From Gymnopus androsaceus JB14 (Eukaryota; Basidiomycota; Agaricomycetes; Agaricales; Omphalotaceae), in NCBI GenBank assembly GCA_009733575.1, contig ML770241.1, positions 1 to 13,201 on the forward strand: a stretch of 13,201 nucleotides of DNA, read 5' to 3'. A program made the position numbers and the translations under genes. Of the stretch, positions 1-7,753 are shown one piece after another (the stretch's first letter is position 1; each line of letters begins with the position of its first letter). The notes beneath the pieces were generated by a model that worked only from the letters and a program-made list of their open reading frames with translations, did not search any database and was not told where the DNA came from.

Positions 1-1094
1 TAGAGACAATTCCTTATCACCTTCCATTCTTACAATATCATTCCTTCATCTTGGTCCTCCGAGTTGTATTCCCATTTGCACATCCTCCCTTCTAGGTCTC
101 AACAATCAGCATTCAACTCCTTTGCAACAAAGTCTGCATTTGCACGAATCAAACTGCACCTGGCAAGAATCATGGAGACATTCAGAGAGTGTGGGGGTTT
201 GAACTTGGTAATCAGGAACTCAGGGTTGGTTTTTGGATTGCAATGATACGGAGGAGATTGATTGGGGTGGCAGCAGTGTAGGAGCTGTGCAAAGGAGGTG
301 AAGGCACATAAGGGGGACTTTCAATGGTACTTATGATGGCGCAGAATTGTGATACATATCCAACATGCATCCAATGATCCATCCCTCCATCTTAAACCCA
401 ATCTCCAATCCTCCGCATCTCCTTCACACAATATTTGTCAATCAGAGCTCAATACTTGAAACACGCATCGATATTCCATCACTCAGCCTCAATCCCGCTT
501 CTATCTTCAGAAGCTCTATCTTTAAACTCTTGTCCACCAGTCAAAAACACAGCCCCTGGAGACGCAGGAATGATAGGAATACCTATATGTAGTACCCAAA
601 TAAAGGCAAGCTGTAACATATGAGTGCGCACGCCATGGCGGGACTCTGGACTTGGAACATTTGTAACATTAGGAATGAGGGAGGAATCTGGGTGTCTTAA
701 TCCAAATGCCTAGGACTAAGTATTGAAAAGGTTAGCTGTATTGAAATAAGAATTGAAATGAGAAAAGATGCACCATCATTATTCTACTACTCAAGAATAT
801 CTGCTGTGTTTCTTGCAGGCGGTCTGACACCACCATACCCAAACCGCTCGCCATACCAAATGAAGTTTGAGAATATATGGGATTGACCATACTTGTATTA
901 TGACTAGAATCAAAGTCACCCCAGTGACTCTACCCTTTGAGATTGCTGCAGTGAGGATACGGTTTGGAGGTTGAGCCAAAATTGTAAAGCCCATTGCTAA
1001 CAACAGTAAGTATATTAACTATGGAAGAACGGAGTGAAAGCAGCCGGAGCAAGACAAAGAAGGAGGATTGAAGTATTGTTCAAATCCTTCAATT

Positions 1095-1584
1095 CAAGGG
1101 TATGCAAAAATAAAATTTAGGTATCATGTTGTGTTTTGACCTTAAGGCTTCCAAGGCCCCCCCTCCCCCCCTCCTTTATCCTCATATAGTAGTGAATTCC
1201 CATGCCCACCTGACATTTTTGCTCTGCTGCTGTTGCCGTAGCCAAATTTTAATTTCAAAGTGTCCTAGAAGACATCTACCCTGTAATGTGATGTGATTTC
1301 AGGCCAATTAACATAATTGCACTTTTATTACATTAGTTCAGAGTGACTCAGGGCTCTCCACAAACTTTCTCCTGTCCACATTAACAGCACATATTGCCTG
1401 CAAGGAGGATTTGATGCTCTCTAGTACAGGATAAATGTGGAATTGTACATATATGGTACTTTAAAAGCATCATTCAACATGAAAACAACCACTAAAATGG
1501 TTAAAATATTTTGACCTTAAGAGCCTCTGGACCCTCCCTCCCCCCCATCATGATATGGGCACTTAAATTTCTACATACCCCTTG
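1095..1584. mobile_element. Non-autonomous hAT-like TIR element (MITE)
   Basis: A 490-bp insertion found in block copy A and absent from copy B. It is bounded by inverted termini CAAGGGTATG (left) and CATACCCCTTG (right), with further inverted similarity inward (GGTATCATG against CATGATATG). A perfect 8-bp target duplication CTTCAATT lies at 1087-1094 and 1585-1592, and copy B keeps a single related site, CCTCAATT, at about 11121-11128. An 8-bp duplication with termini starting CA-GGG-like fits the hAT superfamily. There is no transposase ORF. Inside, a segment starting TTTTGACCTTAAG and running into a C-rich tract occurs twice in the same orientation (about 1134 and 1511). Confidence 0.85.
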
Positions 1585-1727
1585 CTTCAATTGGTAGATA
1601 CAATGTAGTGGAGTAATTGAGGTTGAATCAAGGATCTCCCTCTTTCCGGTTTATCTTTCCAGGGAAGAGACCAGGAAAACACCATTGATTCTTCCAGAAA
1701 AGTAATAATTTGGAAGCATACCTCTAG

Positions 1728-2168
1728 CAAGTTGAGAAAGCTGCAATTGGTCTGATGGCACTCACCCATGCTAGGCGACATCTCTGCTGTCAAGACATGG
1801 GACAAGGTCAACCAGGGCATGATCAAAATGTATAAAGCAGAGGTGATGAGCAAGCTTCCAGTAATGCAGCATTTCCTATCTGGCTCCCTGCTCCAGTATA
1901 TGGGACCGCCCCTACCAGCGCAGACTTTTCAGTTACACCATTCCCATCTGCCTTCAGTGGATGTAGGTGGAATCAATGGTGATTTGGGTTGTGCAGGTCA
2001 GAGAGAATTCAGCTGGAGAAACTGTTGTGGATGTCCTGTACCTTTGGTGTTTGCTGCTGCGCATGCGGAGCAGGCAAAGGTTGCTACGAAAGGTAGGGAG
2101 TTGAGATCTGTACTGGGCACGGGTTTGGGGTTGGCGGGAATGGCATTTTACTGGTGCCATTTGATTGA
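1728..2168 (+). pseudogene. PTPA (PP2A phosphatase activator) C-terminal fragment, copy A
   Basis: PTPA (Ypa/Rrd in yeast, PPP2R4 in human) is a peptidyl-prolyl isomerase-like activator of protein phosphatase 2A. Recognition rests on the signature SPML-DISAVKTWDKVNQGM followed by [17 protein letters not shown] and GSLLQY, all from the C-terminal third of the family, and on a final VPFD-stop. A likely intron acceptor (CCTCTAG) precedes base 1728. The full protein is usually over 300 residues; only about 120 are represented and I find no N-terminal exon upstream. Lesions: about 2 bp lost just before WHSPM (puts a TGA in frame), a shortened His/Pro-rich stretch after GSLLQY, and a 1-bp loss shortly before the stop. 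Copy B carries different lesions. The family assignment is firm; the non-functional call follows from the breaks. Confidence 0.85.
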
Positions 2169-2205
2169 AACACACTAGTATCTTCATTGGTGCCATTTGA
2201 TTGAA
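2152..2205 (+). repeat. Short tandem duplication over the PTPA stop codon
   Basis: The 18-mer TGGTGCCATTTGATTGAA occurs at 2152-2169 and again at 2188-2205, 36 bp apart. The first copy holds the PTPA fragment's last codons and stop. Copy B of the block has only one, so the doubling happened in copy A. Confidence 0.8.
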
Positions 2206-2291
2206 TCAGAAATGTACCACTACTAGTAAGTACTATTTTCATAAGTTGTGCAGACAGTAAGTATTTAAGGTAATTTGGGAAATGGTATCCA

Positions 2292-2459
2292 CATCAGTAT
2301 TTTTGCTGGAGAAAACCTATTCATTTGGGACATCTCTGAAGCAAGGTACCCTATTCCAGAGACCTCTGGAGATCTCTGGAGAAAATTGACAGTTTTTTTT
2401 GACAGCTGAAGCTCCAGAGATCTCTGGAGACCTCCAGCAAAATACAGGTTTTGCTGATG
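2292..2459. mobile_element. Short TIR element, CATCAG family (168 bp)
   Basis: The right end is ...TACAGGTTTTGCTGATG. The left end starts CATCAG and then continues TATTTTTGCTGGAG, matching the inverted right end except that CAAAACCTG has been lost. The same terminus, CATCAGCAAAACCTG, bounds the elements at 6751-7484 and 8020-8883. The interior is almost all inverted repeat: arms built from CCTCTGGAGATCTCTGGAG-like units around a T8 tract, with a perfect 18-bp palindrome at 2412-2429. No ORF. It is too short to be anything but a deletion derivative. The superfamily is not determined. Confidence 0.7.
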
Positions 2460-2462
2460 GAG

Positions 2463-3040
2463 CCCTAGACACAGATCTTGTTAACAAATATGACTACAAC
2501 TGTAGGTTTACATTAGTATATAAATTACTACAATTGTAGGTACTCTCAATTATGTATTATATATTAATACATTTGGCGCGCAAATTTCGGGCCTGCCTCT
2601 GCTTCCCTCCCCTCCCTTGCTGCGCTCGGGGGGTCCCCCAGGCTGGGAAGTCGTCGGTGGGCACTCTAAAGCCTCGTTTGCGCTTATTTTGATAGGCGCC
2701 AGCCCCTAATCCTAACCCCAACCCCTAACCACTAACCCAGCATGTTTGGCAATGCCAGACTAGCTCTCTAATGTTAGCCCCGGCATTGCTTAGAAAGAAT
2801 AAATAAATATTTCATTAAATATGGTACATTGCAGAATTGAACACTTGTGGACAGCTGACAGCACTTATCAGGACTACTGACTGAGAATCCCACTGTGCCA
2901 TAAGGCGCACGTAAATCAGTAACTTAGTTCAAATATATTAGATCACTATTATTATGTTACTTACAGTTGTAATAAATTTATAGATTAATTAAAAACTTAC
3001 CATTGTAATCATTAATCAACAAGTCTGGTGTCATAGGTTG
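2463..3040. mobile_element. Long-TIR element, possibly MULE-like, non-autonomous
   Basis: The two ends are imperfect inverted copies of each other over about 80 bp: left CCCTAGACACAGATCTTGTT, right (reverse complement) CAACCTATGACACCAGACTT. Both then contain two spaced copies of a TACAAYTGTARGT-like unit and a TATAAAT run. The ends are flanked by a 10-bp near-duplication, GCTGATGGAG (2453-2462) and GCTGATGCAG (3041-3050). Long TIRs with a 9-10 bp target duplication are typical of Mutator-like elements; that classification is inference. The insertion point coincides with the right terminus of the older element at 2292-2459. No transposase ORF; the interior is AT-rich except for a GC-rich core. 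Confidence 0.55.
2571..2740. other. GC-rich core with telomere-like CCCTAA motifs
   Basis: Inside the AT-rich element at 2463-3040 the composition jumps to GC-rich, starting GGCGCGCAAATTTCGGGC. It ends in a degenerate run of CCCTAA/CCCCTAAC-type units at about 2703-2738. A weak hairpin (GCAATGCC at 2749-2756, GGCATTGC at 2782-2789) follows. It contains no coding sequence I recognise. It could be captured host DNA or an interstitial telomere-like scar; the sequence alone does not decide. Confidence 0.5.
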
Positions 3041-3497
3041 GCTGATGCAGTCTTGATTTCCTTTTTTTGCTTAAAATGAAAAGCCTAGCACATTAGCAAG
3101 TTCGGGAAGGTGCAGCTTTGTACATATGGGTATGCTGAATGACTTCAATTATGTACTCCTCAATCAGAGTTCTAGACCAGTTGTGAGACCCGGTGCATGA
3201 AATGGATCTCAAACCAAGGTATCCCGAATGTCTCGCACCTAGATGTAGGTGGAGACCAAATGCGACCACCCGGGGTAACCGTGCCGTAAGGTGGGTCTGG
3301 ACAGTAGTATGAGTGCTGTACAGAACAGTACAAGCCTCAGAGGTGCAAGGAACAGTGTACGGGCCACCTGATGACATAATCAGGAGGAAGCGGGTGGGAT
3401 TGTGGTCTGACAACCAGAAATGAGTGGAGGCGGATGGAATATGGATGAAGGGATGGTCCAAAAAGGTGTAATAAGTCCAAATATGGATAATGCGGGT

Positions 3498-3640
3498 GGA
3501 ATACAGCAAATGCGGACGGAAATAGCGTGGGAGCGGATGGAATAGGGTGAAAGCGGATGGAATAGCATGAGAGCAGGTGGAAATAGCATGAGAGCGGGTG
3601 GAAATAGTGTGGGAGCAGGCGGAATTGAGTGAAAGCGGAC
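3498..3640. repeat. Seven tandem 20-21 bp units in the solo LTR
   Basis: Seven diverged units of the form GGAA(A)TAG-ATGAGAGCGGRT start at 3498, 3518, 3539, 3559, 3579, 3600 and 3621. On the LTR's own strand they lie downstream of the TATA box, in the transcribed R/U5-like part. A second, longer-period repeat (about 43 bp, with GGCAGGATAA) occupies about 3990-4090, upstream of the TATA box. Confidence 0.75.
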
Positions 3641-3932
3641 AGTCCCAGAGGTTCTAGAGGTAGCAAAACCCAAATAGGAAGCTCCCGGGGAGCTTTGGTT
3701 GTAAAGTTGTAAACAGAGATAGAAGACAGTGAGCTCTGGACATAGATTTGGTATCTACAGACAGAGCCTCGCAGTTAATGCAGATGACAGTGGGCCTTCG
3801 AACGGAGCTCGGAAGGCACAACTGATTAGAACAGATAGAAATAGAGAGACAGAGACAGAGACAGAAGCAAAATGGGATTGATTCGGTAACAATGGTAATA
3901 ACAGACTAGGGTACATGGACTCAGGGTGTCTA

Positions 3933-3940
3933 CTTATATA
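3933..3940 (-). promoter_or_regulatory. TATA box of the solo LTR
   Basis: TATATAAG on the minus strand, about 260 bp inside the LTR's 5' (TG) end, where a U3 promoter is expected. If active it would transcribe leftward, away from the 7TM gene. Confidence 0.5.
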
Positions 3941-5658
3941 CTGTAGGGTGGCTGTGTAAGTCGTCGGGAGGGCCTGATGGATGGTTATCAAGTGTGGGAG
4001 GCACCCGGGAGGCAGGATAACTGGTAATCACATGTAGAAAGTGCCCGGCAGGCAGGATAAATGGTAAATAAGCATGGAAAGCACCCACACTTTAGGTAAT
4101 GAGTGCAGGAAGTATTTGCGGACAGTCAGGAAGCGTGGGAAACATCAGCGGGTGGATAGCAGATGCAGGGAGTGTCTGGAAATGAGCCAAGGCCTGACAC
4201 CAGTAAGAACATAGTAATTAATTAATTATGGCAAAAAAAAAAAATGGCAGGCATCAAAGAAGAAGTTATTTTATTTTGAAAGCAAAATAATCTGAATTAA
4301 AATAGGAGCAAAATCAAAGGTGATCAGAGGCAAGGCCTGAACTCCATGGCCTTGAAATCCTTATTTTTTAGTCAACATTTGGGACTGAACTAAGTAATTC
4401 CAAGGGAGGGGACATCTTCCAGATGAAAACTGTGCTCATAGCTGTTTCCTGTTTGAATCAGGAGAACAAGAGCAATTGGATTCAGAGCCTATAGATCAGA
4501 GAAAAACAGATCAGATGATCCAAACTCAACAAAACCTGATATTATAATAGAATCAAACTTACAGAACTGAATATATACAGCTCTGAAAGAAAGAAATAGA
4601 AATTATTAATTTCAAGTGAAATATTATGAATGTCAAGTGCTTGAATAATAATATTTGCCAGCTTTTCAAAGAAAGAGTTTATATCTTTAATTAGACTTGA
4701 GAATGAGAAAACCACAGACCTGTAACACACCAAAAATTGCACCAGACTCGACCATAAGTAGAAGAATTGTTTGCACTTGTGTTTTCTTGTTGCGTGATAT
4801 TGCATAGGTTGATTGGTGATATGACCTAAAAGAAGACATGTAATAAGTATTTTGGAAGTCAATGCCATTAGGTGCTCCAGTGCCCACCATGCCCGATGAG
4901 CTATCAGGAGTGTTGCCACAATATTTACTGTTAAATTGAGCACACCACTGACCCAATCCAAGGTTTCAGTACTCCCACTGGGGACAAAATTGATAACATC
5001 TTGAGTGTCAACAACACAATCAGCAATGGTGATGGCTATATATAATTTCATGTCAGTATTTATGCCCAAGAACAGTAGAAAAATAAGATGACATATGTCC
5101 AACAGCAGGATAATTGATAGTGTCCATTTAATCAGCTTGTTTTCTTCCCACAGTACCCATGCCCTCCAAATAATAGCTGTATCAGCAATTAGGTACTGCA
5201 TGTGGGTTAAAATATCGGTCTGCATGGCCAAGTTGAAGTATTTATGCAAAACTCACAATGAAATTCCCAGTCCATACTCCTAAAGCACTCATTGCAATGG
5301 ATTTCAGGTTGGCAGCCATTTCCTGTGCAATGAGACCACCTGAAAGTGATACCATGAAGTCAAACTTGACAAGCAACAAATTGAATCCAATTTTTGCACA
5401 AGTGTAAAAAACCACCATCACAAATCCTGCCAGCAGGAGCACCACCAATGCTTTATGTGCCCGTCCACTGCTTTTCTTGTGCCTACAGTGTGTATTTGAA
5501 TTTCAGATTTCTATTTGTTAGTATAACAGAATATGGGACATGGCAATTAACACACAAGATGGTATTCATGCAAACAATGTAAGCTAGTATGTAGACCCCT
5601 GAAAGTGTTCAATAAGTGTCCTTTTCACCACTTTGGAAACATTTCTTACCAAAGAGTC

Positions 5659-5990
5659 TGTTGGAATATCAGATTTTGATGTACAAGCTGGATACAGCTA
5701 TGTCATAATGATATTATGTTTTCATCATATTTACATCATATCTATACTATATTTGCACCTTATATCACTATTGCATCATAGGTGATATCATTACTTCACA
5801 TAGTATCCACTTACTATATTTGATAGCTATGACATATGCTTTCTAGGAGTATAAATACAGGTTGTAGATAGACATGTACTTTACCTGTTTGCCTTAGGAT
5901 CTTTGTCCCAAGATCCATACAAGGTCAAACATTTTAATCATTTGTCAATATCCTTGTCACCTTGCTGGTGTTATAAGGTGTATTCCTACA
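5659..5990 (+). repeat. 5' LTR (332 bp)
   Basis: TG...CA-ended, with a TATAAATA promoter motif at 5850-5857. Outside the two insertions in the 3' LTR, every base matches between the LTRs. It also serves as the unoccupied reference site for the nested element: AGATTTTGATG at 5671-5681 is uninterrupted here. Confidence 0.9.
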
Positions 5991-6723
5991 CAAACAGGTC
6001 ATGGTTGGCTACCATTCACCAGAAGCTACCTCCATCATATCTCAGCTAGCCCCTGCTCATCATATTGCTTGGGGAACTCAGGCCATTGCTGCTATTCATC
6101 TATCTTCTCATCATCACCCCTATCTGGAATGTCCAATTGTTGATGCTGTGTGCATCTTGTGTCAAAGCAGCATGCTGTAGTCATCTGACATGACCATTAG
6201 TTCTGCAGATTATTGGACATTATGCTATGGTTGCATTGGGAGAGTTAGGATACTCTCAGGGACTCATGAAATTAGGGGGAAATCATCAGGATTATTGGAG
6301 AAGTGTTAGTTCTAGCTGGAGAAGTTCTTGTTTCTGGAGGTTATTCATGCACTGCTTGAAGCTGCATGATGTTCATCATTCCATTCACTCATTCACAACC
6401 CTCACATGGAGACCATTCATTTATGGTCACTTAATTCCCAAATCCACACTTCAAATCAACACCATCACATCCTTGCACATTTTGGACTTTGCTAGGTTGC
6501 AAGTCATGTTTAGTGCTGTTTGCACTAATTGTTCAGTGCTGAGTGCACTGCTTGTCAAGTACTGAGTGTACTTGTTATTTGTTTTGATGCATGAGTTGCA
6601 TCAAAGAAGGTTGGTTACCTTCAGTTTTGCTTGGATAGGTGATTCTATGGTCAGTATATAGAAGTGGTGGACACAAGGTCAGTAAATTGGGATATAGGAA
6701 TTTTTCTAGCTGCATCTCAGCTT

Positions 6724-6732
6724 GAGGGGAAG
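6724..6732 (+). other. Polypurine tract of the retroelement
   Basis: GAGGGGAAG directly abuts the TG of the 3' LTR at 6733. This is the expected position and composition for the plus-strand primer of reverse transcription. Confidence 0.8.
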
Positions 6733-6811
6733 TGTTGGAATATCAGATTTCATCAGCAGAACCTGGGTGAACGCTACAGCAACTATAGCAGCTTATAGCA
6801 ATCCATAGCAG

Positions 6812-6835
6812 CCACAGCACTGTACAGTGCTGTGG
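6812..6835. repeat. Perfect 24-bp palindrome
   Basis: Positions 6812-6835 equal their own reverse complement, centred on CACTGTACAGTG. It lies about 43 bp inside the left TIR of the nested element and shares the CTGTACAG core with the right-hand palindrome. Confidence 0.9.
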
Positions 6836-7432
6836 AATGCTATGAGGTCCTATGAGGTCCTGTAAGATGCTGTAGGTTGACCGTTGCTCGAGCATTCTGA
6901 CACCTGTCATTTCCAGCTGATGGATACGGCAATGGGGACCTTGGATGCTATTTAATCAACGGTTTTGAGTCTTGACGAGTTCAATGTCTTTTCCTCCCCC
7001 CACTAAGCTCAACTTGACTCAGACTGTAAGTTCTGCTCTCTGCAATTTTTTTTTTTGACTTGGAGGCTCTAATTATATGTCTGATGTCATTTTTTAGTGT
7101 CATTCAATGACATGGTAGGAGTCAAAGTTAATTAGCCTCATATACAATTTTATGCTACTTGTGGACCTGGTGGATGAGTCGAGTATGTATGTTGTAGTAT
7201 TAGTAGTGTTTAGAACCACCAATAAAATGATTTTATAAATATTTCGCTAGTATTTCGCTCTTGCGAGCCAGGGAAACAATTCGTAAGGATGATATATTTG
7301 GTATTGAATCAGTATTGAATAGAACCCTGATCGCGGCGTTCCCGCGAAGTCCACAGTGATCCACAGCAACCCATAGCATCCCACAGTTCTGTACAGAGGG
7401 GTACCTTGCTATGGGTCCTATAAGTGCTGTGG

Positions 7433-7466
7433 GTTCTGTACAGAGCTGTACAGCTCTGTACAGAAC
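7433..7466. repeat. Perfect 34-bp palindrome next to the right TIR
   Basis: Positions 7433-7466 are a perfect palindrome made of three CTGTACAG octamers joined by AG/CT steps, and they touch the first base of the right TIR. The position suits a transposase-binding or cruciform-forming site (inference). Confidence 0.9.
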
Positions 7467-7700
7467 ACCCAGGTTTTGCTGATGTTTGATGTACAAGCTG
7501 GATACAGCTATGTCATAATGATATTATGTTTTCATCATATTTACATCATATCTATACTATATTTGCACCTTATATCACTATTGCATCATAGGTGATATCA
7601 TTACTTCACATAGTATCCACTTACTATATTTGATAGCTATGACATATGCTTTCTAGGAGTATAAATACAGGTTGTAGATAGACATGTACTTTACCTGTTT

Positions 7701-7753
7701 GCCTTAGGATCTTTGTCCCAAGATCCATACAAGGTCAACAAAGATCCTAAGGC
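7701..7753. repeat. 16-bp inverted repeat made by a 30-bp insertion in the 3' LTR
   Basis: GCCTTAGGATCTTTGT (7701-7716) is followed after 21 bases by its exact reverse complement (7738-7753). The 5' LTR has only the first arm. The extra 30 bp also repeats ACAAGGTCA, which points to a template-switch or snap-back event. Confidence 0.85.

Larger units (their letters stand above)
1..2260 (+). repeat. Duplicated block, copy A (CpG-depleted)
   Basis: This stretch aligns along its whole length, in the same orientation, with 9921-11805. Homology is already present at base 1, so the true left end lies outside the window; on the right it fades around the shared AGTACTATTTTC. Relative to copy B it lacks about 110-120 bp (B about 10860-10985) and has gained a 490-bp transposon at 1095-1584. 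Many differences are C-to-T or G-to-A at CpG sites: B AATCGCGGAG is AATCATGGAG here, and B AATCGTAAAGCCCGTTG is AATTGTAAAGCCCATTG. The last part (1728-2168) is a PTPA gene fragment. The part before it has no product I recognise; a plus-strand intron-like segment at 731-818 has a donor changed to GTTAGC from GTAAGC in copy B. The duplication is seen directly; decay by methylation is inference. Confidence 0.9.
3182..4199 (-). mobile_element. Solo LTR of a long-LTR retrotransposon (1018 bp)
   Basis: On the minus strand the unit starts TGTCAGGCC and ends GGTCTCACA, the canonical TG...CA ends with TGT/ACA inverted tips. It is flanked by a perfect 5-bp target duplication, CCAGT, at 3177-3181 and 4200-4204. 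No internal domain or second LTR is present, so this is the product of LTR-LTR recombination. It has a TATA box, two sets of tandem repeats and no gag/pol coding; ORFs read through it are spurious. An LTR of about 1 kb suggests a Ty3/Gypsy-type element (inference). It lies 185 bp beyond the stop codon of the 7TM gene, in the same orientation. Confidence 0.85.
6751..7484. mobile_element. TIR element, CATCAG family, nested in the 3' LTR (734 bp)
   Basis: The 19-bp terminal inverted repeats are CATCAGCAGAACCTGGGTG (6751-6769) and CACCCAGGTTTTGCTGATG (7466-7484), with one mismatch. The intact 5' LTR shows the pre-insertion site: four T's there become three plus three here, so the target duplication is most simply 2 bp (TT). 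Left subterminal DNA carries spaced copies of ATAGCA/ACAGCA; both ends carry CTGTACAG palindromes. Mid-element, a TATTTAA motif (about 6950) and a CTGTAAGTTCT splice-donor-like site (about 7022) may be remnants of a lost gene's 5' end. No transposase ORF. The superfamily is not determined. Confidence 0.85.

Noticed and set aside
1074..1094. GTTCAAATCC resembling a tRNA T-arm
   Set aside because: No matching stem or A box around it; copy B has GTTCGAATTCC in unrelated context.
1..2260. Block A and B considered as LTRs of one giant element spanning the window
   Set aside because: Ends are not TG...CA, there is no target duplication or primer site, and the blocks hold a PTPA gene fragment. The DNA between them has its own independent insertions.
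2571..2740. GC-rich stretch considered as an rRNA or tRNA fragment
   Set aside because: No tRNA A/B boxes or cloverleaf, and no rRNA motif I can place; it sits inside a TIR element.
3093..3673. Several minus-strand ORFs of 97-138 codons
   Set aside because: They mostly lie within the solo LTR and its tandem repeats; the translations are low-complexity Pro/Phe/His strings produced by the repeats.
4687..4956. 89-codon minus-strand ORF as an independent gene
   Set aside because: It is exon 5 of the 7TM gene plus flanking introns read in one frame.
6227..6565. 112-codon ORF inside the retroelement, considered as a gag remnant
   Set aside because: No zinc knuckle, protease or other retroviral-type motif, and no splice or composition signal of coding.
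7233..7496. 87-codon minus-strand ORF across the nested element's right end
   Set aside because: It reads through the 34-bp palindrome and TIR and has no ATG-supported or protein-like content.
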